Source of the DNA: CAYUIG01 sp964444685
GTDB lineage: Bacteria; Gemmatimonadota; Gemmatimonadetes; Longimicrobiales; RSA9
Reading direction: 5' to 3'
Assembly (NCBI GenBank): GCA_964444685.1
Contig: CAYUIG010000015.1
Location: 1-64,000, forward strand
DNA: 64,000 bases
Shown: positions 1 through 8,368 of the stretch, in pieces
Position numbering within the stretch: the first letter of the stretch is position 1
How the letters are laid out: each line of letters begins with the position of its first letter
Program-made: the position numbers and the translations under genes
Notes under the pieces: model-generated
What the model saw: only the letters and a program-made list of their open reading frames with translations
What the model was told of the DNA's origin: nothing
Databases searched by the model: none

Positions 1-120
1 GACCGCGAGGTGCCGGATCCGTGGGGCGGCGGGCTGGATGGTTTCGAGGAGGTGCAGGATATGGTCGAGCGGGCCTGCCGAGCGTTGCTCGCGCATGTCC
101 GGGCTCAGCGCGGAATCTGA
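1..120 (+). CDS. Low-molecular-weight protein-tyrosine-phosphatase-family protein, C-terminal fragment
   Basis: Only the last 39 codons are in the window; the gene starts upstream. The fragment reads VPDPWGGG, then GFEEVQDMVERAC, which matches the end of the LMW-PTP fold: the DP-containing loop that carries the catalytic acid, followed by the last helix. It ends in TGA and is followed by a fructosamine-kinase-family gene on the same strand. Members of this phosphatase family occur beside fructosamine-kinase homologues in bacteria, and some relatives remove phosphate from ribulosamine or erythrulosamine 5-phosphates, so a sugar-amine substrate is as plausible as a phosphotyrosine. The N-terminal CX5R catalytic loop is outside the window, so activity cannot be judged. 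Confidence 0.8.
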   Translation, partial: DREVPDPWGGGLDGFEEVQDMVERACRALLAHVRAQRGI

Positions 121-155
121 GTCGGGAGTCGGGAGTCGGGAGACTGGAGGCTGGT
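118..155. repeat. Heptanucleotide repeat, GGGAGTC type
   Basis: Directly after the phosphatase stop there are three tandem GTCGGGA units, followed by a degenerate tail (GACTGGAGGCTGG). Repeats of the same heptamer family occur at 34066-34102, 34556-34600, 55041-55070 and 56414-56452. Here it lies in the short spacer before the kinase gene and covers the area where a ribosome-binding site would be expected to begin. Confidence 0.75.
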
Positions 156-170
156 TTACGGCGGGGGGCG

Positions 171-1040
171 TTGGTGCTGCCTGAGCGGATTCGCATACAG
201 GTTGAGGACGCCCTCAACGCGCGCATCGACGAGGTTTCGCGCGTGGGAGGCGGGTGCATCAGTCCGGCGGGTCGGGTGGAGACGTCGCGTGGGGATCGGT
301 TCTTCCTGAAGTGGTCGGACGGGAGCGCGCCGGAGGGGTTGTTCATAGCCGAGGCGGAATCGCTGTACTGGCTCGAGAGCACGGGCACGGTGCGCGTCCC
401 GGCGGTGATCCACACCGGCGCGGAGTGGCTGCTGCTGGAGTGGCTGGAGCCGGGCAGGAAGTCGGACGCCATGATGGCGGAGCTGGGGCGTCGCCTGGCG
501 GATCTTCACACGCCGCGGGAAAGTTGGTCGAGCCCGCGCCCGATGAACTTCATCGGCTCACTGCCTCAATCCAACCAGCCTGCGCGCGACTGGCCGAGCT
601 TCTGGCGCGAGCGGCGGCTCCGTCCTCAGCTCGAGCTCGCCTGCCGCAGCGGACACTTCAGCGACGCGCACCGCCGCGCGTTCGATGCGCTGTTCGACCG
701 GCTCGCCGAGCTCCTCGCTCCCGGTGACGAGGAGGGGCCATCGCTGCTGCACGGGGACCTGTGGAACGGGAACGTGCACGCCATGGCGACAGGCGAGGCG
801 GCGCTGGTGGACCCGTCGTGCTACGTGGGGCACCGCGAGGTCGACCTGTCCATGGCCGATCTGTTCGGAGGTTTCGGCACGGCGTTCCGCGCGGCGTACG
901 AGGATGCGTGGCCGCTGCTTCCGGGCTATCATGAGCAGCGCAGGCCCATCTATCAGCTCTATTACCTGCTCGTGCACGTGAACCTCTTCGGTGCGGGATA
1001 CGTCGCGCAGACGCTCGACACCCTGCGATCGGTGCAATGA
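171..1040 (+). CDS. Fructosamine/ketosamine 3-kinase family protein
   Basis: A 289-residue protein, the usual size for the fructosamine-3-kinase family (aminoglycoside-phosphotransferase-like fold). The family phosphorylates sugar adducts on protein amines so that they fall off, repairing glycated proteins. The sequence shows the N-lobe lysine in FFLKW, the catalytic loop LLHGDLWNGNVH, and the metal-binding aspartate in ALVDPSCYVGHREVDLSM. TTG at 171 or GTG at 174 is the likely start: the reading frame stays open further upstream, but that part runs through the phosphatase gene and the heptamer repeat. The stop overlaps the start of the next gene (ATGA). With the upstream phosphatase it looks like a deglycation pair. 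Confidence 0.85.
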   Translation: MVLPERIRIQVEDALNARIDEVSRVGGGCISPAGRVETSRGDRFFLKWSDGSAPEGLFIAEAESLYWLESTGTVRVPAVIHTGAEWLLLEWLEPGRKSDAMMAELGRRLADLHTPRESWSSPRPMNFIGSLPQSNQPARDWPSFWRERRLRPQLELACRSGHFSDAHRRAFDALFDRLAELLAPGDEEGPSLLHGDLWNGNVHAMATGEAALVDPSCYVGHREVDLSMADLFGGFGTAFRAAYEDAWPLLPGYHEQRRPIYQLYYLLVHVNLFGAGYVAQTLDTLRSVQ

Positions 1041-1909
1041 ACTGGAAGTCGATCGTACTGCTGTCGATGCTCGTGCCCACGGCGGCGGCCGCGCAGGACC
1101 CGCTTACACGCGCGTACACTGCGGAGGAGTGCCCGAGCTGTGCGGAGTGGAACGAGCCGCGCCCGCCGGTGCACGTATTCGGCAACGTCTATCACGTCGG
1201 TACGGGAGGCCTCGGCTCGGTGCTGATTGCGTCGCCCGAGGGGCATGTGCTGATCGATGGCGGACTGCCGAACAGCGTGCCGCTGATCCTTGGGAACATC
1301 CGCGCGCTCGGCTTCGATCCCGATGACATCGTGCTGATCCTCAACTCACATCCGCACTACGATCATGCGGGCGGCATCGCCGCGCTGCAGCGGGAGACGG
1401 GTGCGCGCATCGCGGCAAGCCCGGACGCGGCAATGGCGCTGGAATCGGGACGCGTCGGCGATCAGGATCCGCAGTACGGCATCGCGCTGCCGATGCCGCC
1501 GGTGCGGAACGTCGAGGTGATCCGTGATGGTCAGACGTTGCGCGTCGGCAGCATCGAGGTGACCGCGCACTTCACGAGCGGCCACTCGCCGGGTGGCACG
1601 ACCTGGTCGTGGCGCGCGTGTGAGGGCGAGCGGTGCCTGGATTTCGTGTACGCGGACAGCCAGACGCCGGTCTCGCGCGACGGCTTCCGCTACACCGATC
1701 ATCCGCGCGCGGTGGACGATTTCCGGCGCGGCTTCGATCTGCTGGAGACCCTGCCGTGTGACGTACTCCTCGCCCCGCATCCGTGGGCGACCTCGCTCTG
1801 GGAGAAGGTCGAGAAGGGTGAGGCGCTCGTCGATCCGGAGGCGTGCCGGCGCCTCGCGGCCAACGGACGCGAGCGGCTGCGGGAGCGGCTGGAGCGCGAG
1901 AAGAGTTGA
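1037..1909 (+). CDS. Subclass B3-like metallo-beta-lactamase-fold hydrolase
   Basis: A 290-residue secreted zinc hydrolase. Residues 1-20 form a signal peptide (hydrophobic core, then TAAAAQ). The zinc-binding set of subclass B3 enzymes is complete: H105, H107, D109 and H110 in SHPHYDHAGG, H183 in SGHSPGGTTW, and H248 in APHP. The segment NVYHVGTGGLGSVLI and the GGTTW motif are also B3-like. True B3 enzymes hydrolyse beta-lactams, including carbapenems, in the periplasm, but many environmental relatives have weak or other activities, so resistance is not proven. It overlaps the kinase gene upstream by 4 bp and the propeller gene downstream by 4 bp, so all three are probably co-transcribed. 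Confidence 0.85.
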   Translation: MNWKSIVLLSMLVPTAAAAQDPLTRAYTAEECPSCAEWNEPRPPVHVFGNVYHVGTGGLGSVLIASPEGHVLIDGGLPNSVPLILGNIRALGFDPDDIVLILNSHPHYDHAGGIAALQRETGARIAASPDAAMALESGRVGDQDPQYGIALPMPPVRNVEVIRDGQTLRVGSIEVTAHFTSGHSPGGTTWSWRACEGERCLDFVYADSQTPVSRDGFRYTDHPRAVDDFRRGFDLLETLPCDVLLAPHPWATSLWEKVEKGEALVDPEACRRLAANGRERLRERLEREKS

Positions 1910-3066
1910 GGCTGCGGTTCGCGCTGCTCCTGCTCGCGGTGTCGTGTGCAGGATCGGATGCTCGCACGCCGCCGGCGGTGGCCGGCAGCGTCGAGGTGGA
2001 TCCGACGCCGGTCCTCACGATCGGAAGGGAAGGGGACCCGGCGTACGAGTTCACGGACATCGTGGCGTTCGGACGTCTTTCGAACGGCCGGTGGTACATC
2101 GTGGATCGCGGTTCCGCCGACGTACGGTTCTACGACGAACAGGGCGTGTTCGTGCGGCGCGCCGGCGGTCGTGGCGAGGGACCGGGCGAGTTTCAGTACC
2201 TGCTCGGCGCGGCCGCGCTGCCGAACGGGGATCTGCTGCTGCACGACGCCATGCTGTGGCGGCTCACGCGGCTGGACGCATCCGGTGACGTGATCGACGT
2301 CATGCCGCTGCCGCCACCGCCCGCCGGTTTTGCCGCATTCTTCCCGATCGGGCTGTTCGGCGATCGACCCGTCTGGTCCTCGGTGAAGACGCCGCCATGC
2401 ATCGAGAAGACCGTCGTGACCGACACGATGGGGTATTTCCAACTCGTCGACGACGAGATCATCGAGATCGCGCGCGTGTCGGGCGGCCAGCGGTGGGGCA
2501 ACTCAACGAATATCCTCCGCCGCTGCCTCCCGAACGGAGTGCCGTTCGCGGGTCCGCCGATCGCGGTGGCGCACGATGGCCTGCTGTACATCGCGCGGCG
2601 TGACGTGCGCGAGGTACACGTCATCGATCCGGCCACCGGGTCGCGGCGCGTGCTCGAGGGTGCCGCGGAACGGGAGCCGCTGACGGACGAACGGATTGCG
2701 GCGTGGATCGAGGCCGAGATCGGGCAGACGTTCCGGGATGAGCGGGGCCAGCCACTTCCGAACGGACTCGGCCGCGCGGAGTACGAGCAGCGGCTGCGCG
2801 AGACTCCGTATCCCGACAGCCTGCCGGCGGCGTCTCAGCTCGAGGTCGATCCGGCGGGCCGCGTCTGGATCGCGAGCTACGCCGGGCCCGAGGCCGCGGC
2901 GGTGTCATGGGTCGTGATTTCCGCGGACGGAGGCCGGAGAGAGGCGCTCACGCTGCCGGCGCGCTATCGTATCACCGAGATCGGCCCCGACTACCTTGCC
3001 GCGGTGACGCGGGATTCGTTCGACGTGCAACGCGCCGTGGTACACCGGCTCGGGGCCGGCCTTTGA
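1906..3066 (+). CDS. Secreted 6-bladed beta-propeller lipoprotein
   Basis: About 386 residues. TTG at 1906 overlaps the previous stop (TTGA) and gives a sensible leader: MRLRFALLLLAVSC followed by AGSD, a probable lipoprotein signal with the cysteine at residue 15. The rest carries propeller-type repeats, for example GRWYIVDRGSADVRFYDEQG, then GGRGEGPGEF, DGLLYIARRDVREVHVID and GRVWIASYAG. The GEGPGEF element is typical of the 6-bladed (NHL/BF3855-like) propeller lipoproteins common in Bacteroidota and Gemmatimonadota. No catalytic residues are evident; binding or scaffolding on the outer or inner membrane surface is likely, but the ligand is unknown. Confidence 0.75.
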   Translation: MRLRFALLLLAVSCAGSDARTPPAVAGSVEVDPTPVLTIGREGDPAYEFTDIVAFGRLSNGRWYIVDRGSADVRFYDEQGVFVRRAGGRGEGPGEFQYLLGAAALPNGDLLLHDAMLWRLTRLDASGDVIDVMPLPPPPAGFAAFFPIGLFGDRPVWSSVKTPPCIEKTVVTDTMGYFQLVDDEIIEIARVSGGQRWGNSTNILRRCLPNGVPFAGPPIAVAHDGLLYIARRDVREVHVIDPATGSRRVLEGAAEREPLTDERIAAWIEAEIGQTFRDERGQPLPNGLGRAEYEQRLRETPYPDSLPAASQLEVDPAGRVWIASYAGPEAAAVSWVVISADGGRREALTLPARYRITEIGPDYLAAVTRDSFDVQRAVVHRLGAGL

Positions 3067-3096
3067 GGATCGTTCAATGAAGGAAGGAGCACGGTC

Positions 3097-5580
3097 GTGA
3101 TGAAGCGAATGGTCTGGATCGTTCCCGTCCTGCTCGGGACGGCAGGCACGGTGGTGGCACAGGAAGAGGGCGGGCCGTCGCCGGATTCGGTGGCGATCGT
3201 CGAGATGGAGACGCGCTACATTCAGCCGCCCGCGCCGATCCCCGCGTACTTCGCGCGCGACCCGAACTACGTCCGGCTCGACGCGCCGGATCCGACCCGC
3301 CGGTATTTCCTCGTTCCGCGCTCGACCGAGCTGTCCACGCTCGACCTGATGTCGCGGCCGACGTACCGTCTCGCCGAGCTGGAGATCCGGCCGGCGACCG
3401 ACCGCCTCTGGCACCTCGACACGTACGGCATCCAGGACCTGGCCATCTACGATCTCGAGCGGCGCAGGCTCGTCGATGTCGACATCCCCGCGAACACGTT
3501 CCTGAGCGACCTCGTTTGGTCGCCGGACGGCGCGCGCGTCGCGTTCCTCGCGCACCTCCCGAACGGCACGCAGCTCTGGACGGCCGATGCGGCGTCGGGC
3601 CAGGCACGTGCGCTCAGCGATGTACGCATCCTCGCCACGCTCGCGACGGAAGCGCAGACGCAGGCCGAAGGCTCGGACATGGTGCAGTGGACGCCCGAGG
3701 GCACGGTGCTCACGCTGATGGTACCGTCGGATCGCGGGCCGGAGCCGGACCGCAATCCGGTGCCGAGCGGGCCGTTCGTGCGGCTGACACGGCCCGAGCC
3801 CGTGGCGTCGCGCACGTTCTCCAATCTGCTGCGCGATCCGCACGATGCAGCACTGTTCGAGCACTACACGCGCTCGCAGCTCGTGGAGCTGGGCGGCAAC
3901 GCGCCGCGGCCGATCGGCGAGCCGCGCATGTATCAGTCGATCTCGCTGAGCCCCGATGGTCGCTACATCATGGCCACGTACATCGACAAGCCGTTCTCAT
4001 TCCTGACCAGCTACGGCAGCTTCCCGCGCAGCACGGTCGTGATCGACAGGCAGCAGGGCACCGTGCTGGCCACGCTGGACCAGCGCGATCTGCGCGAGGG
4101 TGGCGGCTTCGGCTTCGGCGGGGGCGGCGGCCGCGGCGGGTGGGCGTGGCGTCCGGATGGTGCGGGCCTCGCGTTCACCCAGAACGACGGCAGCGGCACG
4201 GCGCTCATGATCCTGCCGCCGCCGTTCGACTCGGCATCGGCGATCCAGGTCGCAACGAGCCGCGAGCGTGTCGGCAATGTCGTGTACACGATGGATGGCA
4301 CGCGCGCGTTCGCGACGGCGACGCGCAGCGGCAGCCGCGCCCTCGTGAGCTGGCGGCTGGACACCGACAGCGCGCAGCGCGAGGTACTGGTCGACTTCTA
4401 CCAGCCGGACAGCCTGTTCGCGCTCCCCGGTGAGCTGTGGACGGCGCGCACGCCCAACGGCGTGGAGTACGCGCTGATCTCGGACGACGGCGGCGATGTG
4501 TACCTGCGTGGTCCCGGCTACGCGCCCGACTTCCGGCCCACGCCGTTCGTGGACGCGCTGTCGCTGTCCGACACCACACGCACACGCATCTTCACGGGCG
4601 CGAAGGACTCCTACGACCAGCCGCTTGTCGCACTGGATGCGGGGCTCACACGCATGATCGTGAGCCGTGAGGGTGTGCACGACTTCCCGGACAGCTTCCT
4701 GTGGACGCGCGGAAGCGATCGGATGGCGAATCTCACGAACAACGTGGATCCATTCCCGGAGCTGACGGCGGCGCGTCGCATCGACTTCAGCTTCGAGCGG
4801 CGTGACGGCCTCGAGGTGCAGGGACGCGTATCGCTACCTGTGAACTACGTCGAGGGCACCAAGGTCCCCGCGATCTTCTGGACATATCCGCGCGAGTACA
4901 CAACGTCCGACAGCTACGAGCGGTCCGCGATCACCTCGCGCAACCGGAACGCGTACACGCACCTGACGTGGCTGCGCTGGTCCGATCTCTGGCTCACGCA
5001 GGGCTACGCGCTCGTGTATCCGGACATCCCGATCATCGGCGAGAACTACAACGACACCTACATCTCGAACATGGTGGACGCGATGTACGCGGCCATGCGG
5101 GCGGTCGATGGGCTGGGTGTCGTCGACATCGACAGGATCGGGCACGGCGGCCACAGCTACGGCGCGTTCGCGACCGCGAACCTGCTCGCGCACACGCCGT
5201 TCTTCAAGGCCGGCATCGCGGGTGACGGCGCGTACAACCGTTCGCTCACCCCGACCGGCTTCCAGGCGGAGCGACGCGACATCTGGGCGGCGCCGAACAC
5301 GTACATCGAGATGTCGCCGTTCTTCAGTGCGGACCAGATCAATACGCCGCTGCTCATGTATCACGGCGCGGACGACAACAACACGGGCACGTGGCCGATC
5401 CAGTCGGAGCGGCTGATGCACGCGCTGACGTCGCTCGGCAAGACGGCGGCGCTGTACATGTATCCCTACGAGTCGCACACGCCGCGCGCGATCGAGAACA
5501 ACCTCGACATGTGGGCGCGGTGGATCGGCTGGTTCGACAAGTACGTGAAGGGAGCGGAGACGACGACCACGGACCGCTGA
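3097..5580 (+). CDS. S9 family peptidase, glutamyl endopeptidase (S9D) type
   Basis: An 827-residue secreted serine peptidase. Start is GTG 3097 or ATG 3100, about 8-11 nt after a good AAGGAG site. Residues 1-22 are a signal peptide. The N-terminal half is a WD/propeller-like domain with a Gly-rich loop (about residues 330-350); the C-terminal third is the alpha/beta hydrolase. The catalytic triad is visible: S687 in GGHSYGAFATANLLAH, D759 in YHGADDNN and H794 in YESHTPRA. The GAYNRSLTPTGFQ motif after the nucleophile is characteristic of the chloroplast/bacterial glutamyl endopeptidase branch of S9. It probably digests peptides in the periplasm. Confidence 0.88.
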   Translation: MMKRMVWIVPVLLGTAGTVVAQEEGGPSPDSVAIVEMETRYIQPPAPIPAYFARDPNYVRLDAPDPTRRYFLVPRSTELSTLDLMSRPTYRLAELEIRPATDRLWHLDTYGIQDLAIYDLERRRLVDVDIPANTFLSDLVWSPDGARVAFLAHLPNGTQLWTADAASGQARALSDVRILATLATEAQTQAEGSDMVQWTPEGTVLTLMVPSDRGPEPDRNPVPSGPFVRLTRPEPVASRTFSNLLRDPHDAALFEHYTRSQLVELGGNAPRPIGEPRMYQSISLSPDGRYIMATYIDKPFSFLTSYGSFPRSTVVIDRQQGTVLATLDQRDLREGGGFGFGGGGGRGGWAWRPDGAGLAFTQNDGSGTALMILPPPFDSASAIQVATSRERVGNVVYTMDGTRAFATATRSGSRALVSWRLDTDSAQREVLVDFYQPDSLFALPGELWTARTPNGVEYALISDDGGDVYLRGPGYAPDFRPTPFVDALSLSDTTRTRIFTGAKDSYDQPLVALDAGLTRMIVSREGVHDFPDSFLWTRGSDRMANLTNNVDPFPELTAARRIDFSFERRDGLEVQGRVSLPVNYVEGTKVPAIFWTYPREYTTSDSYERSAITSRNRNAYTHLTWLRWSDLWLTQGYALVYPDIPIIGENYNDTYISNMVDAMYAAMRAVDGLGVVDIDRIGHGGHSYGAFATANLLAHTPFFKAGIAGDGAYNRSLTPTGFQAERRDIWAAPNTYIEMSPFFSADQINTPLLMYHGADDNNTGTWPIQSERLMHALTSLGKTAALYMYPYESHTPRAIENNLDMWARWIGWFDKYVKGAETTTTDR

Positions 5581-5581
5581 A

Positions 5582-5953
5582 GTGCGCAAGCAGTACTACT
5601 TCCGCCGCGTTGACGGTGAGCTGCTGGCGTGGGATGTCGATCGGCTGGTCGAGCAGTCGAAGACCCTGCCGCGGCAACGCGTGCCCCTCGCGCAGATTCG
5701 CGAGCTGGACGAGGTCTGGTTCGGGGACGACGAGCCGGCGACGTGGCGTTCACTCGTCGCCCATGTCCGTTTGATGGATGAGGCCGACCTGGCGTACCCC
5801 ATCATCCTGTCCGCGGACGGCCGCGTGATGGATGGGATGCACCGGGTCGCGAAGGCGCTGCGCCTGGGTCGCGATGCCATCGAGGCGGTGCGATTCGACG
5901 TGGACCCCGCGCCGGATTACGTTGGACGCGGTCCGGAAGACCTACCCTACTAA
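5582..5953 (+). CDS. Small ParB/sulfiredoxin-like domain protein
   Basis: A 123-residue protein beginning at GTG 5582, one base after the peptidase stop. The C-terminal half has ILSADGRVMDGMHRVAKAL, resembling the conserved GxxxDGxHR loop of the ParB/sulfiredoxin nuclease-like fold, where it binds nucleotide. There is no helix-turn-helix, so it is not a chromosome-partitioning ParB. Function is unknown. The following gene encodes a histone-like protein 14 bp away, so the two may be co-expressed. Confidence 0.6.
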   Translation: MRKQYYFRRVDGELLAWDVDRLVEQSKTLPRQRVPLAQIRELDEVWFGDDEPATWRSLVAHVRLMDEADLAYPIILSADGRVMDGMHRVAKALRLGRDAIEAVRFDVDPAPDYVGRGPEDLPY

Positions 5954-5967
5954 TCCAGGAGACGGCG

Positions 5968-6195
5968 ATGGCGAAGAAGCGTCAGACGTTCGATCGCGCG
6001 GCACGCAAGCGGAAGGCCGCGCGCAAGGCACGAGCCGAAGCGAAGGCCATGCGGAAGGAATCGGCCGCGGCGCCTGCGAAGAAGGCGGCTCCGAAGAAGG
6101 CGGCGGCGAAGAAGACCACCGCGAAGAAGGCGACGGCGAAGAAGTCGCCGGCGAAGAAGGCAACGAAGAAGGCCACGAAGAAGTCGGCGGAATGA
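5968..6195 (+). CDS. Histone H1-like Lys/Ala-rich basic protein
   Basis: A 75-residue protein preceded by an AGGAG-type site (CAGGAGACGGCG then ATG). The first 35 residues are Arg/Lys/Ala-rich; from about residue 38 it consists of repeats of the AAKKxxAKKAT type, ending KKSAE. This is the composition of the C-terminal tail of eukaryotic H1 and of bacterial H1-like or AlgP-like DNA-binding proteins, which compact DNA or RNA non-specifically. No folded domain is visible. The tandem GCGAAGAAG-type codons make the gene itself repetitive and prone to length change. Confidence 0.75.
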   Translation: MAKKRQTFDRAARKRKAARKARAEAKAMRKESAAAPAKKAAPKKAAAKKTTAKKATAKKSPAKKATKKATKKSAE

Positions 6196-6199
6196 TCCC

Positions 6200-7120
6200 G
6201 TGCTGACGCGGCGCGAGTTCGTCGCCGCCGGCGTGGCCGCACTGCCTCTCGCAGGCGTGCGGCCACGTCCGCAACGGGCGTCGCGACTGATCCTGCTGGG
6301 CACGGCAGGCGGCCCGACGCCGAAGCCAAACCGCGCCGCACCCGCGCAGGCGATCGTCGTCGGTGACGCGACGTACATCATCGACTGCGGCAACGGCGTC
6401 GCGCGGCAGATGGTGCTCGCCGGACTGACACTCGGTTCGATCCGCGGCGTCTTCATCACGCACCACCACTCCGACCACAACGCGGACTACGGCACGCTCC
6501 TCCTCCTTGCCTGGGGTTCCGACCTTGCGACCGCGGTCGACACGTTCGGGCCACCGCCGCTCGCGGAGATGACGCGCCACTTCCTGGCGCAGAACGATTA
6601 CGACATCCGCACGCGCACCGCGGACGAGGGGAGGCCGCCGCTCGCGCCGCTGATCCGCCCGCACGAGATCGGCGCGGGAGGCGAGGTCATGGAGGATGGG
6701 AACGTGCGTGTCACCGCCGCGGTCGTGGAGCATCCACCCGTGGCGCCCGCGCTCGCCTACCGGTTCGACACACCCGACCGATCGTTCGTGATCTCGGGTG
6801 ACACGCGGCCGTCGCAAGCGCTCGTGGAGCTCGCGCGCGGCGCCGACGTGCTCGTGCACGAAGTCATGCACGTACCTTCCATCGATGCACTGATCGCGCA
6901 GGAACCGAATGCGACGACGCTGCGCGAACATCTGCTCGCGAGCCACACCACGACCGAGCAGGTCGGCCGCCTCGCGACCGAGGCAGGCGTGAAGACACTC
7001 GTACTCTCGCATTTCGTACCGGGCGGCCACCCGTTCGTCCCGGACGAGGTGTGGTACGATGCCGTGCGGCCGCACTTCTCCGGTGAGATCATTGTGGGCC
7101 GGGACCTTCTCGAGGTGTGA
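6200..7120 (+). CDS. Tat-exported MBL-fold metallo-hydrolase (RNase Z/arylsulfatase-like)
   Basis: 306 residues from GTG 6200. The N-terminus (LTRREFVAAGVAAL) carries a twin-arginine signal, so the enzyme is probably folded with its metals before export. The dinuclear site appears as ITHHHSDHNADYG, then a downstream histidine in VVEHPP, an aspartate in ISGDTRPS, EVMH, and a C-terminal histidine in LSHFVPG. The order of ligands and the spacing follow the RNase Z/ElaC-like group, which also includes secreted arylsulfatase-like and phosphodiesterase enzymes. The Tat signal argues against a tRNA-processing role. It is followed 4 nt later by a cupin gene. Confidence 0.8.
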   Translation: MLTRREFVAAGVAALPLAGVRPRPQRASRLILLGTAGGPTPKPNRAAPAQAIVVGDATYIIDCGNGVARQMVLAGLTLGSIRGVFITHHHSDHNADYGTLLLLAWGSDLATAVDTFGPPPLAEMTRHFLAQNDYDIRTRTADEGRPPLAPLIRPHEIGAGGEVMEDGNVRVTAAVVEHPPVAPALAYRFDTPDRSFVISGDTRPSQALVELARGADVLVHEVMHVPSIDALIAQEPNATTLREHLLASHTTTEQVGRLATEAGVKTLVLSHFVPGGHPFVPDEVWYDAVRPHFSGEIIVGRDLLEV

Positions 7121-7124
7121 CCCG

Positions 7125-7487
7125 ATGACAGAGACGAAGCGGTATCGCTGGAACGACCTGGAAGTCGAGCAGGTCTCGGATGCGATGCGTCGCCGGCTGG
7201 TCTCCGGCGAGCGGATCATGCTCGCCCAGGTGCTGCTGTCGAAGGGCGCGCTCATTCCGCGGCATCAGCACGTGCACGAACAGATGGCGTACATCGTAGC
7301 CGGCCGTCTGCGGTTCAAAGTGGGTGACGACAACGAAGAGCTGACGGTCGGTGCAGGCGAGGTGCTGCACTTCCCGTCGAACGTGTGGCACGAAGCGGAA
7401 GTGCTGGAGGATTCGGTCGTGCTGGACGTGTTCAGCCCGCCGCGCGAAGACTGGATCCAGCGGACAGACGCGTACCTGCGGCGATAA
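7125..7487 (+). CDS. Cupin-domain protein
   Basis: 120 residues from ATG 7125. The single-domain cupin motif 1 is present (PRHQHVHEQMAYIVAGRL, with the two histidines and the glutamate that bind metal), followed by motif 2 (GEVLHFPSNVWHEAEV, with the fourth histidine). All four metal ligands are therefore in place. It has no signal peptide. Small cupins of this kind act as isomerases, dioxygenases or sugar/cofactor-binding proteins; nothing here decides between these. Its end is 3 bp from the convergent gene on the other strand. Confidence 0.8.
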   Translation: MTETKRYRWNDLEVEQVSDAMRRRLVSGERIMLAQVLLSKGALIPRHQHVHEQMAYIVAGRLRFKVGDDNEELTVGAGEVLHFPSNVWHEAEVLEDSVVLDVFSPPREDWIQRTDAYLRR

Positions 7488-7490
7488 AGG

Positions 7491-8276
7491 CTACCGCAGC
7501 TCGTTGTGCTCGACGCGGTCGAGGAAGGACTCCAGCTTCTCCTGGACGGAACCGCGCATGTTGCCGTAGATCGCGCGGGTGCCCCACCACGCGCCGGCGA
7601 GTAGCGGCACGCCAAGGAGCATGAGCGGGTCCGCGATCGCCGTGGCCCAGACGGCGACGGCCCAGCCGGTGGCTCCCGCGGCACTGCTCCCGACCACACC
7701 CGCCACCAGTCCCGCGCGCGGATTGCCCATGTCGACGCTCACCTCGAGCAGACAGCTGTCGGCGTCGAGGGCTGCCACGGTCACATCCAGCTCCGGCAGA
7801 TTGAGGAGCGGTTGGGTGCGTGCGAAGGCGCGCGTGAAGCGCGCGAGCCCCGCGGCGAGGCTCGAGTTGCGGACGTAGCGGGTCCGGTCGGGGAACCGCC
7901 GTTGCGGCAGCATCAGCTCGACATCGCGCAGGTATCGGTCGACGAGCGGGCCGATGGTGGCCGCGGGCCGGCGCAGGACGCGCGCCGCACGGACATTGCG
8001 CGGCCCGGCCAGCGTGACCATGGCGCCGCTCTCGTCCACGGCGCGGCCGCGCACCTCGGCGATGGCGCGGCGGACCGTCGCGGGCTCGAGGCCCAGCTCC
8101 TGGCCGATGCGGATGACCTCGAGCTCCGACACGCCGCTCTCGGTCCGGGCAAGACCCGTGGCCTGTAGCTCCACGGCGCGACGGATCACGGCCTCCAGCT
8201 CCTCGTTCGAGAAGCTGTGTGAGGTAACCGGCAGGTTCGAGGAACCGGTGCTGTTCGGGTCGTCGTCGGGTGTCAT
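7491..8276 (-). CDS. Conserved membrane protein of unknown function
   Basis: About 261 residues from ATG 8276 (an in-frame TTG at 8300 is also possible). The N-terminus has a short helical domain (SNEELEAVIRRAVELQ, then SELEVIRIGQELGLEPATVRRAI), which looks like a helix-turn-helix or three-helix bundle. The middle is basic and soluble, with LMLPQRRFPDRTRYVR. Two hydrophobic segments (AGLVAGVVGSSAAGATGWAV and an ALLAG-type stretch) lie near the C-terminus. No enzyme motif is seen. The arrangement suggests a cytosolic domain tethered to the membrane. It is divergent from the protease gene at 8369 and convergent with the cupin. Confidence 0.65.
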   Translation of the reverse strand: MTPDDDPNSTGSSNLPVTSHSFSNEELEAVIRRAVELQATGLARTESGVSELEVIRIGQELGLEPATVRRAIAEVRGRAVDESGAMVTLAGPRNVRAARVLRRPAATIGPLVDRYLRDVELMLPQRRFPDRTRYVRNSSLAAGLARFTRAFARTQPLLNLPELDVTVAALDADSCLLEVSVDMGNPRAGLVAGVVGSSAAGATGWAVAVWATAIADPLMLLGVPLLAGAWWGTRAIYGNMRGSVQEKLESFLDRVEHNELR

Positions 8277-8368
8277 ATTTCGAACGCGGTCGTCTTCCAA
8301 GCTACGAATGCACTGCGGCCGCGGCCACTGCCCACGGCCGTGCTCCCGCGGACAGGATCGATCGGCTC

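Noticed and set aside
21..170. An earlier start for the fructosamine kinase
   Set aside because: The extra reading frame runs through the phosphatase gene and the heptamer repeat and has unrelated composition.
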